DNA from: Corynebacterium ulcerans
Lineage (GTDB): Bacteria > Actinomycetota > Actinomycetes > Mycobacteriales > Mycobacteriaceae
Length of the DNA: 64,000 nt
NCBI RefSeq assembly: GCF_900187135.1
Contig: NZ_LT906443.1
Location: 1,860,001 to 1,924,000 of the forward strand
Direction of reading: 5' to 3'
Position 1 is the stretch's first letter. The number at the start of each line of letters is the position of its first letter. The notes beneath the pieces are model-generated. The model made no database searches. It was given only the letters and a program-made list of their open reading frames with translations, and had not been told where the DNA came from. Below, piece by piece: positions 56,955-64,000 of the stretch. The position numbers were made by a program, and so were the translations under genes.

Positions 56955-58298
56955 ATGTCGCAGACAATTTCCGTGCCAGCAAACTCAGGCTCGGCCGATT
57001 CATCATCGTCAGACTCGTCGCCGTCTCACTCGACATCGGCACCGAAGTGGCGTAAAAGTGACACCGTTTGGGCTTTGAGCCTTTTCGGAACCGCCATCGG
57101 TGCCGGTGTCCTTTTCCTTCCTATTAACGCAGGCATTGGCGGTATCATCCCGCTGATCGTCATGACGATCGTCGCTTTCCCCATGACGTATTGGGCACAC
57201 CGCGGCTTGACTCGCTTCGTTCTTTCTACCTCTAAAGAGGGCGGAGACCTCACAGATGCTGTTGAGGAGCATTTTGGTCGGAAGGCCGGTGCCTTCATGA
57301 CCATTCTTTATTTCCTCTCTGTGTACCCCATCCTTCTTGTCTACTCGGTTACCATCACGAACACCGTTAACTCATTCCTGGAGCACCAGCTCGGAGTGAC
57401 TCCTTGGCCTCGTTGGATCATGTCCCTCATCCTCGTTGGTGGCCTGATCTTCGTTGTGAGCCTCGGACGCGACGTCATCGTCAAGGCTATGAGTGTGTTG
57501 GTCTTCCCATTTATCGGCATTCTGGTTCTGTTGTCCCTGTACTTGGTACCTAAGTGGAACACAGCGCTGTTCAGCACCTTCTCCTTGGAATCTGCCAAGG
57601 CAGCGACGGGTCACAGCATCTGGGTAACCCTGCTCCTCTTGGTTCCCGTTATGGTGTTCTCCTTTAACCACTCGCCGATCATTTCTTCCTTTGCGGTAGA
57701 AAAGCGTGAAGAGTACGGCATTCATGCTGATGAGAAGACCGGTAAGGTCCTCAGGGTTGCACAGATTCTTATGGTCTGCGTGGTTATGTTCTTTGTGTTC
57801 TCTTGTGCACTAAGCCTTTCTCCACAGAATCTGGCTGAAGCAAAGGCACAGAACATCACTATCCTTTCCTACTTGGCTAACCACTTTGATAATCCCGTCA
57901 TCCAGTGGGCTGCTCCCATCATCGCCATGATTGCTGTGGCTAAGTCCTTCTTGGGCCACTACCTCGGCGCTGCAGAAGGCTTCCAGGGCTTGATCTCTAA
58001 GAAAGGCGCGGATGCTCCAGCTGAGGCCAAGGGCGATCGTAAACTTGCACTCATCACGCTGGCTTTCATGCTGGTCACTGCTTGGCTCGTCGGTTGGCTG
58101 AACCCCTCCATCCTCGGAATGATTGAGACACTTTGCGGTCCTACCATCGCTATCCTCCTCTTCCTGATGCCGATGTATGCCATCCACAAGGTTCCTGCTC
58201 TGCAGAAGTACCGTGGGCGTCTCTCGAACTACTTCATCTTCTTCATGGGTCTTGTTGCCTTTGGCACGATCTTCTACAACATCGTTCAAGCAATCTAA
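56955..58298 (+). CDS. HAAAP-family serine/threonine permease (SdaC-like)
   Basis: 447 residues from ATG at 56955 after TTGGAGA; the longer frame from 56925 begins before it. A Ser-rich cytoplasmic start precedes eleven membrane helices (about 45-440). GTAIGAGVLFLPINAGIGG in helix 1 and FSFNHSPIISSFAVEKR are typical of the hydroxy/aromatic amino acid permease family. The serine deaminase gene follows 50 bases downstream, which supports serine as the substrate. Confidence 0.87.
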   Translation: MSQTISVPANSGSADSSSSDSSPSHSTSAPKWRKSDTVWALSLFGTAIGAGVLFLPINAGIGGIIPLIVMTIVAFPMTYWAHRGLTRFVLSTSKEGGDLTDAVEEHFGRKAGAFMTILYFLSVYPILLVYSVTITNTVNSFLEHQLGVTPWPRWIMSLILVGGLIFVVSLGRDVIVKAMSVLVFPFIGILVLLSLYLVPKWNTALFSTFSLESAKAATGHSIWVTLLLLVPVMVFSFNHSPIISSFAVEKREEYGIHADEKTGKVLRVAQILMVCVVMFFVFSCALSLSPQNLAEAKAQNITILSYLANHFDNPVIQWAAPIIAMIAVAKSFLGHYLGAAEGFQGLISKKGADAPAEAKGDRKLALITLAFMLVTAWLVGWLNPSILGMIETLCGPTIAILLFLMPMYAIHKVPALQKYRGRLSNYFIFFMGLVAFGTIFYNIVQAI

Positions 58299-58348
58299 AA
58301 CACCCATAGTTTCCCGCGATAACCTCGCACTGTTCCCTAGGAGCAAGA

Positions 58349-59725
58349 ATGTTTATCAGTAGTTTCGATATGTTCAAGATCGGTATCGGCCCTTCGAGCT
58401 CACACACGCTCGGCCCGATGAAGGCAGGAAAAGCCTTTGCCGATGAACTCGAGGCACGAGGGCTTCTCGACGCCACCGTCCGTGTACAAGCAGACGTCTA
58501 TGGCTCTTTGTCCCTCACCGGTGTCGGACACGCAACCGATAAAGCCATCATCATGGGGCTTGCTGGTTTTGAACCAGAGTCCGTGGACATCGATGCAATG
58601 CCAAGTTTCTTGGAAGAGGTAGCCTCTCTTCAACGTCTGCCTCTCTCCGGTGGAAAGAAACTGGTGAACTTCCCGCGTGGGAAGGACATCGTCTTCCACA
58701 ACACTTGCTTACAACTGCACGAAAATGGCATGACCATCACGGCCTTCTCTGAAGAAGAAGTGCTTCTGCATAAAACCTATTTCTCTATCGGCGGTGGATT
58801 CATCGTGGATGAGGAGCACTTCGGTGCAGCCGATGAGGACACTTCTTCTGTGCCGTTTGCTTACCGTAGTGCGGAAGAATTCCTCACGATGTGTGATATC
58901 GAGGGACTCAGCATTCCGGAGCTAGAGTGGCGTAATGAGACGGCAGCTGCCTCGGAAGAGGAAGTGCGTACTCATCTGGCTAAAGTCTGGAAGGTGATGC
59001 GTACTGGCATTGAGCGCGGATCGAGTACTGAGGGAATTCTCCCCGGTGAACTTCGTGTCCCGCGTCGTGCCAAAGCACTGCGGACGCGCTTGGAAAATAC
59101 GAGTGAGAATGAGCCATTGCGCATGATGAGCTGGCTTAATATGTTCGCACTTGCCGTAAACGAAGAAAACGCTGCTGGCGGTCGCGTAGTTACGTCTCCG
59201 ACAAATGGTGCTTGTGGCGTGCTGCCCGCTGTCCTGTCTTATTGGGACAAGTTGGTGGCACCTGTGGACGAGAAGATGTACACCGATTACTTCCTTACCT
59301 GCAAGGTGGTCGGTGCGCTCTACAAGATGAACGCTTCTATTTCTGGCGCTGAGGTCGGCTGCCAGGGAGAGGTGGGCGTCGCTTGTTCGATGGCTGCGGC
59401 CGGTGTTGCGCAACTTATGGGTGGAACCCCGCAGCAGGTCTTCATTGCAGCTGAGATCGCAATGGAACACAATTTGGGTCTCACCTGTGACCCCGTGTGC
59501 GGCCAGGTGCAGGTTCCGTGCATCGAGCGTAACGCCGTGGCTGCTGTGGAGGCCGTCAACGCCGCAAATATGGCTTTGCAGCGTGAGTCGAACCCGACGG
59601 TATCACTAGACCAGATCATTGCCACCATGTATCAGACCGGTAAAGATATGGATTCTAAGTACCGCGAGACCTCCCTTGGCGGTTTGGCTAAGGTTGTGCT
59701 TCCTAAGCTGATGCCGTGTAGCTAG
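58349..59725 (+). CDS. sdaA: L-serine ammonia-lyase (iron-sulfur, single chain)
   Basis: 458 residues. It converts L-serine to pyruvate and ammonia. The N-terminal beta domain opens FDMFKIGIGPSSSHTLGPMKAG. The catalytic alpha domain has SPTNGACGVLPAVLSYW, GCQGEVGVACSMAAAG and LTCDPVCGQVQVPCIERNA, whose cysteines hold the [4Fe-4S] cluster. With the upstream permease it forms a serine uptake and breakdown unit. Confidence 0.95.
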   Translation: MFISSFDMFKIGIGPSSSHTLGPMKAGKAFADELEARGLLDATVRVQADVYGSLSLTGVGHATDKAIIMGLAGFEPESVDIDAMPSFLEEVASLQRLPLSGGKKLVNFPRGKDIVFHNTCLQLHENGMTITAFSEEEVLLHKTYFSIGGGFIVDEEHFGAADEDTSSVPFAYRSAEEFLTMCDIEGLSIPELEWRNETAAASEEEVRTHLAKVWKVMRTGIERGSSTEGILPGELRVPRRAKALRTRLENTSENEPLRMMSWLNMFALAVNEENAAGGRVVTSPTNGACGVLPAVLSYWDKLVAPVDEKMYTDYFLTCKVVGALYKMNASISGAEVGCQGEVGVACSMAAAGVAQLMGGTPQQVFIAAEIAMEHNLGLTCDPVCGQVQVPCIERNAVAAVEAVNAANMALQRESNPTVSLDQIIATMYQTGKDMDSKYRETSLGGLAKVVLPKLMPCS

Positions 59726-59778
59726 TTTTCTATCACTGTCTAGCGCAAGCCGCGGAATAGGCATAAAGAACACCAATG

Positions 59779-59853
59779 AGCACCTTTGTATGGGCACATG
59801 ATGATTGTGACATTAGTTTTCACTGGCATCACATCCCTGCAAAGGTGCTTTTG
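59779..59853 (+). terminator. Probable terminator of the serine operon
   Basis: AGCACCTTTG (59779-59788) pairs perfectly with CAAAGGTGCT (59840-59849), then TTT. The 51-base loop is long, so the efficiency is uncertain. Confidence 0.6.
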
Positions 59854-59936
59854 GTATTTGCGCGACAACACTTATAAGCGTTGCGGTGAATGGAATCATT
59901 GGCCGCATTGAGTAGCAAGAAGGAAGGTAGGATCAC

Positions 59937-61019
59937 ATGACACAAATTTTCTCTCGCCGCCGCTTTCTCGGAGCCACTGCTCTAGCGACCGCTGGCAGTA
60001 TCGGCGTACTTACAGCATGTTCGCAGGGAGATTCTCAGCCCAGTGGTGCAGACTCCAGCAGCGACAAGCACGTAGATTATTCAGCGATCTCTGGTCATTT
60101 AGTCGTTTTATCTACTGGTGGAACTATTGCTAGCACCAATGTTGATGGAGCTTTGGTCCCCACGGTAAGCGGCGAAGAACTTGTAGCACCCGTATATAAA
60201 AAGTTCTCTAAAGATAAGCTCACTATTGAAGTACGTCAGGTAAGTCAGCTGGATTCCTCTGCGATGACGTTGAAGGATACAGACAACATCATCCGCGAAG
60301 TACTTAAGACAGTGAAGGAAGACGACGTCACAGGCGTAATTGTTACGCACGGTACTGATTCGATGGAGGAATCGGCCATCGCCGTGGACACCTTCCTTAG
60401 CGGTGATAAACCTGTGGTCTTTACCGGTTCGATGCTGCCTTTCGACGATCCCCACACCGACGGTCCGGACAACCTAACGTTGGCTGTTACCGCAGCAACA
60501 GATCCGAAAAACCAAGGAAAAGGCACTTTTATTGCTTTTGGCGGTACGTTGATTCGGGCGCGGGGAGCATACAAATCTCATACCTCTGAAAAAGATGGTT
60601 TCCGCACTAACGCTGGCGAAGATCTGGTACGGCCGAAGCCTCTGGACTTTAAGCCTTTGGAGTCATACAGGGTAGACATTATCGCGGCCTATCCAGGTGC
60701 TCCTCGTGCGCTTGTCGACGCCGCCATCTCCACCGGTGCACAGGCTCTGGTCATTGAAGGGATGGGCGCAGGAAACGTCGGTGGCGATATCGCAGAGGGA
60801 ATCGTGGCTGCTGCGGAGAAAAATATCCCAATAGTTATGACCACACGTGTGGATGCCGGGCTCGTGGAAGGCACCTACGGCGGCGCAGGCGGCGGAGCTA
60901 CTCTTGCACAAAAGGGCGTGATTGGCTCGAATTACTTGCGGGCGGGACAATCGCGTATTGTGCTCGCGGCAGCTCTGGCTACCGGAGCGGATCCCAAGGT
61001 GCTCTTTAGCGAGGCTTAA
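59937..61019 (+). CDS. ansB: Tat-exported lipoprotein type II L-asparaginase
   Basis: 360 residues. The N-terminus combines a twin-arginine motif SRRRFLG (6-12) with a lipobox ending LTAC (Cys28). The enzyme body starts near 53: STGGTIAS holds the nucleophile Thr63 and VTHGTDSMEES the second Thr-Asp pair of asparaginases. It hydrolyses asparagine to aspartate and ammonia outside the membrane. Export by Tat means it is folded before crossing, and the lipid holds it there. ATG follows GAAGGTAGG. Confidence 0.92.
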   Translation: MTQIFSRRRFLGATALATAGSIGVLTACSQGDSQPSGADSSSDKHVDYSAISGHLVVLSTGGTIASTNVDGALVPTVSGEELVAPVYKKFSKDKLTIEVRQVSQLDSSAMTLKDTDNIIREVLKTVKEDDVTGVIVTHGTDSMEESAIAVDTFLSGDKPVVFTGSMLPFDDPHTDGPDNLTLAVTAATDPKNQGKGTFIAFGGTLIRARGAYKSHTSEKDGFRTNAGEDLVRPKPLDFKPLESYRVDIIAAYPGAPRALVDAAISTGAQALVIEGMGAGNVGGDIAEGIVAAAEKNIPIVMTTRVDAGLVEGTYGGAGGGATLAQKGVIGSNYLRAGQSRIVLAAALATGADPKVLFSEA

Positions 61020-62008
61020 TTAAAGAGCGTAAGCCGGCTGAGGTGTGTTCGGGGGAGCATATCCCAGCCGGCTGGGGGCGCACGATTTTAAGAATCTTTT
61101 TCTGGTTTGTTGGGGTTTTCTGCAAAAGCCTACGACGAAAACGATGGTTGTTGCGACTAAAAAAGCAATGGCAATGGACGTATGCTGACAAAAACCGTTC
61201 CACTCGGTGCCGCTACGAAGAAGCCGAAAAGAAAACAATGCGACCGCGATATCAATAACGCTGGTCGATAGAAAAAGCTTTCTTGTATATTTGATGCTTT
61301 TAGTTGAACAGGGGCAGTTAGGATTACTATTTCCTGGACTGGGGGAGTAAAGACTCGTTACGCATCATGGCGAGCAAGTGTGGTGACTGGGGTGTTGTGC
61401 CCCTTGTTTTCTTCGCGTTTTTCGTTCATTGAATTGGTAGGAACGCTCGTGGAATCTGATCGATAGACAAGATGATTGTCATAGGGCGTTTTACTTTTGT
61501 TGCCTGCGAATATAGATGGACATGTTATGAATTTTCGGTGTCCTGGGGGGGGGCTGCTGACAACGCAATGGGGATTGAATTGGCGATCTAGCAGGTTATT
61601 ATGGTGTTTGGTGTCGGGATTAGTGATCGGAGTCTTCTTGAAAGATTGGCGATACTTAGTAAGTAGGTCCTTCTCCATCATGATTCTTAAGAATCGTGTG
61701 TAAAGGAGCCTCGATGTTGTGTGCTCCTGTGAATCTTTATGTTGATGCTGGTGACTTGTTCTAGCAGATACTCCATTAGCAACTGCTCTTTGTCTGTCAT
61801 AGTTATTTTGAAGCGGGGAATGGTCTGGCCTTTTCTTTGGAGACGGTCAGCAGAGCTTTCATAAACAATCTCCTAAGGGGCGCAATATTTTGTGATTTTA
61901 AATTGCGTTATACAGCAAGTCATAGGCTCTTTTCGTGGATCTTTTTAAAGATGAGGCAACGAACTTTTGATGTGCTCGAAATGTGATCACTAACAAAGGA
62001 AACAAATT
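61020..62008. other. Gene-poor region after the asparaginase gene
   Basis: About 990 bases with no gene I can support firmly. A self-complementary AGCCGGCTG/CAGCCGGCT pair (61029-61037, 61065-61073) follows asparaginase and may terminate it. A hydrophobic minus-strand reading (about 61020-61238, with IAIAFLVATTIVFVVGFC) is possible but lacks a ribosome site. A G9 run is at 61545-61553. A perfect palindrome GATTCTTAAGAATC lies at 61682-61695. Base composition and broken frames suggest decay. Confidence 0.5.
61687..61800 (-). CDS. Possible 37-residue peptide or gene remnant
   Basis: ATG at 61800 opens MTDKEQLLMEYLLEQVTSIN and ends at TAA (61687). The frame is open further upstream to a stop near 61872 and reads like a protein (GQTIPRFKIT before the Met), but has no start or ribosome site there. 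The amphipathic EQLLMEYLLEQV helix is protein-like. It may be the tail of a decayed gene rather than a working one. Confidence 0.25.
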   Translation of the reverse strand: MTDKEQLLMEYLLEQVTSINIKIHRSTQHRGSFTHDS

Positions 62009-62260
62009 ATGGTAGATCCAAAAAAATTTGACTCTGGAGATCAGGGGAGTTTCTCTAACTGGAATTGGCGTTTCAAATTAGCAACTCTAATGAGCGTGCT
62101 TTGTTCAGTAGCTGGAGCGGTTCTTCTTATATTGGGTTCCACGGTTTTCAGTGGGTTTGCCATTAAGGTCGTTGCATATTTCCTGATGGCCGGGGGTGGA
62201 TTGGGCGCACTTGTCACTCCAATTTTCGCGGCACGGTATCGAGAGAAATCCTCAAGATAA
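62009..62260 (+). CDS. Small two-helix membrane protein of unknown function
   Basis: 83 residues from ATG at 62009, after AAAGGA. A hydrophilic start (MVDPKKFDSGDQGSFSNW) precedes two membrane helices (about 25-45 and 48-70) and a basic tail AARYREKSSR. I do not recognise a family. It stands alone in a region with mobile-element debris. Confidence 0.55.
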   Translation: MVDPKKFDSGDQGSFSNWNWRFKLATLMSVLCSVAGAVLLILGSTVFSGFAIKVVAYFLMAGGGLGALVTPIFAARYREKSSR

Positions 62261-63001
62261 TGCATTCGAATTTTAGGGTCCTGAACTGGGCTTAAAACCC
62301 TGTAGTGAGCTGTCACTGCGCTTTGTATGCGTGGCTGAAGACGTCGGCACTAGCAAATGTGTCTGCATCAAACAATTGGTGTAACAAGCCTAGGAAATCT
62401 CTGAGGCATAGCACAGACGAGAGCTGGAAAAAGAAGTTGGGAAACTCTGCGAAGAGCGAGAGATCTTGCAAATGGTCATGAAATATTTCGCGGCAGAGAC
62501 CAACTGGTGATCCGCTCCCGCTTGTGATGCTATTGCATCGGCGTGGACAGGCTATAAACAGCGGCGATCGTCGTAACGGAACGACCAGTGATGTTTTCGC
62601 CGAATACTGCAGTGCTCAGGAAAGCACCACCGCACAGAGCACCGCTTTAAAAAAGAAAACGAGATGTATTTCATAATGAATTTTTTATCGTGGAAGGGTG
62701 TGGGTAGGCGTTAGGAAAATTTCCTTAAGGGGACAGGGTAGTCAGAATAAAGATGCAGGATGGGCGTTTCTTATCGGGGTAGTAAAGAAAAAGAACGTGT
62801 TTTCCAGGGGCTTTCTTGTTTCTGATTGATTGCGTCTGTTAAGGGCCTAACTCTCGGGAACTCTGCTTACACGATTCATATCTTGGTATAAGTGAAAATA
62901 ACGTTGAGCACTTGGAATGGTAGCGACATGGTGATTCGCACATCTCAGAGACTCGGCGCTGAAAATATGCAAGGCTGCGGCTGACCTATTAAGGAGAAAC
63001 C
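62261..63001 (+). other. Intergenic region with IS debris before the phosphatase
   Basis: The first half holds the IS3 remnant. From about 62650 to 62990 no gene is supported; the sequence is AT-rich and should contain the promoter of the phosphatase gene. AAGGAG at 62991-62996 is its ribosome site. Confidence 0.5.
62325..62510 (+). pseudogene. Remnant of an IS3-family transposase OrfA
   Basis: The frame 62421-62510 reads ELEKEVGKLCEEREILQMVM followed by KYFAAETNW and TGA. This is the leucine-zipper end of IS3-family OrfA, where corynebacterial copies end REILRKAAKYFAEETNW. The upstream part (about 62330-62380) reads VAEDVGTSK, like the helix-turn-helix, but stops interrupt the frame. Just after the stop, VIRSRL resembles the start of OrfB, which then decays. 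No intact ends were found. Confidence 0.7.
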
Positions 63002-64000
63002 TTGTCCAAGATGAATCGCCGACTACTGAGTTCGTTATGTACCACGGCTTGTATCTTTGCCTTAACCGCACCAGTAAGCGCACAATCTTCCCTTCCTATA
63101 CCCCCAGAAGCACAAGCAGGTTCATCCCTGATTGCTCCGCCCGTTCTGCATCCTGGTGCTCCAACTCCACAACCGTTTGGCCCGGCAGATTACGTGGGGT
63201 ACATATCAGATATCAGCTCTTATAGCGGCGGAACTTATTACGATGTGGTGTCTAACTTTGAAGACCTGCGCAGGAATCATCCGAAAGCGATAGAAGAAAA
63301 CTCGGCGACGTCGATACGCATTAATAATGAGGCCACTCCAGAGACCGTGGCACGGGCGCAACACGACGCTCTCACTGAGCGTGATGGCGTACTCATGGCA
63401 TTTTCGGATGCTTTAGGCCCCACACTTGGAGCTCATCTGCGTACTGCGCTCGCAGAGAATCGGCTTCCTAAACTACAGATGCTTCTTGGCGGCTGGACAG
63501 CACGCGCCGGGGGACCAGCAAGCTCCACATTCATAGAAAAGAACATTTTCCGTAATCCACGCCCATATATTGCACATCCCGATGCGATTCGCCAGTACCG
63601 AGTTGATCATCATGACCTGTATCCAACATCGGGTTCTTTCCCCTCGGGGCACACGAACCAGGCGGCATGGACGACTGCTCTATGGGCCTATATGCTGCCT
63701 GAATTCTCAGCTCAGCTATTGAATAGGGGATCGGAAGCAGGATTTAATCGCGTAGTACTTGGGGTTCACTACCCGTTGGACGTGATTGGTGGACGAATGA
63801 CGGGGAATGCGGCTGCAGCAGACCGTCTTAATGATCCAAAGATGCGAGCGGCATTAGATGCTGCCGGAGCAGAACTACGTGCGGAGTTGGAATGGCGCTG
63901 TGGGAAGAGCCTGTCCGAGTGCGCTGCAGACGTAGGGGCGCAGCAACAGGCGGTGCAACAATACACAGAGCGCATGACCTACGGGATGCAAACTCGCGTA
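63002..64000 (+). CDS. Secreted PAP2-family (class A acid) phosphatase, partial
   Basis: 333 residues lie in the window and the gene continues beyond it. TTG at 63002, five bases after AAGGAG, is preferred; ATG at 63011 is possible. A signal peptide (about residues 4-24, ending ...APVSA) is followed by a Pro-rich segment. The three-part PAP2 signature is complete: KNIFRNPRP, then GSFPSGHTN, then RVVLGVHYPLDV with its catalytic His. It should remove phosphate from lipid or small phosphate esters outside the cell. Confidence 0.88.
   Translation, partial: MSKMNRRLLSSLCTTACIFALTAPVSAQSSLPIPPEAQAGSSLIAPPVLHPGAPTPQPFGPADYVGYISDISSYSGGTYYDVVSNFEDLRRNHPKAIEENSATSIRINNEATPETVARAQHDALTERDGVLMAFSDALGPTLGAHLRTALAENRLPKLQMLLGGWTARAGGPASSTFIEKNIFRNPRPYIAHPDAIRQYRVDHHDLYPTSGSFPSGHTNQAAWTTALWAYMLPEFSAQLLNRGSEAGFNRVVLGVHYPLDVIGGRMTGNAAAADRLNDPKMRAALDAAGAELRAELEWRCGKSLSECAADVGAQQQAVQQYTERMTYGMQTRV

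Noticed and set aside
61358..61681. 107-residue minus-strand frame through the poly-C tract
   Set aside because: No ribosome site, no domain, low hydrophobicity pattern, and the frame depends on the homopolymer run.

Overview
The window comes from a Corynebacterium chromosome. It most resembles the C. diphtheriae / C. ulcerans / C. pseudotuberculosis group. The evidence is the near-textbook corynebacterial RpoB, RpoC, EF-Tu and ribosomal protein sequences, a DUF3068 (PorA-family) envelope protein typical of mycolate actinobacteria, LPXTG-type surface proteins, frequent GTG/TTG starts and moderate GC. The species is inferred, not proven. No rRNA, tRNA, CRISPR or intact mobile element was seen.

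The backbone is the transcription/translation gene cluster, broken into blocks by accessory genes. The blocks are rplJ-rplL (0.4-1.5 kb), rpoB-rpoC (10.4-18.1 kb), rpsL-rpsG-fusA-tuf (33.8-38.6 kb), the S10 operon rpsJ to rpsQ (43.2-48.3 kb) and the start of the spc operon rplN-rplX-rplE (55.0-56.3 kb). Most blocks end in clear hairpin terminators. RpoB and S12 carry normal, drug-sensitive-type residues in the familiar resistance regions.

Accessory region 1 (1.7-10.2 kb) is an 'anchored repeat' metal-type ABC transporter. It has an LPETG surface protein, a cluster A-I (ZnuA-like) binding lipoprotein whose two lobes are split by anchor-repeat sequence, a second anchor-repeat membrane protein, an ATPase, a permease and a long Lys/Glu/Pro-rich membrane protein. 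A DUF3068 protein follows. The upstream promoter carries a dyad that could be a metal-repressor operator. Region 2 (18.1-33.3 kb) holds a thioester-domain adhesin, a NarL-type two-component pair, two paralogous multi-membrane proteins (DUF5692-like) around a membrane-tethered SRPBCC-like protein with four copies of a 14-bp palindrome, an ABC-2-type exporter, a YcgQ/YcgR-like pair behind a strongly foldable leader, and anaerobic ribonucleotide reductase NrdD/NrdG.

Region 3 (38.6-42.5 kb) contains an unknown protein that is probably leaderless, a DUF421 membrane protein, and a six-gene Asp23/Gls24-AmaP envelope-stress operon on the minus strand. Region 4 (48.4-54.3 kb) is a peptide-type ABC importer on the minus strand, placed between the S10 and spc blocks, with its two ATPases fused into one chain. 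Region 5 (56.9-64.0 kb) carries a serine transporter plus serine deaminase, a Tat-exported lipoprotein asparaginase, a gene-poor stretch with a decayed IS3-family transposase, and a secreted PAP2 phosphatase running off the end.

The most unusual signals are the DUF5692/SRPBCC module with its dispersed TATTG-N4-CAATA palindromes, the nested-stem leader before the YcgQ-like gene, and the split substrate-binding protein of the anchored-repeat transporter.
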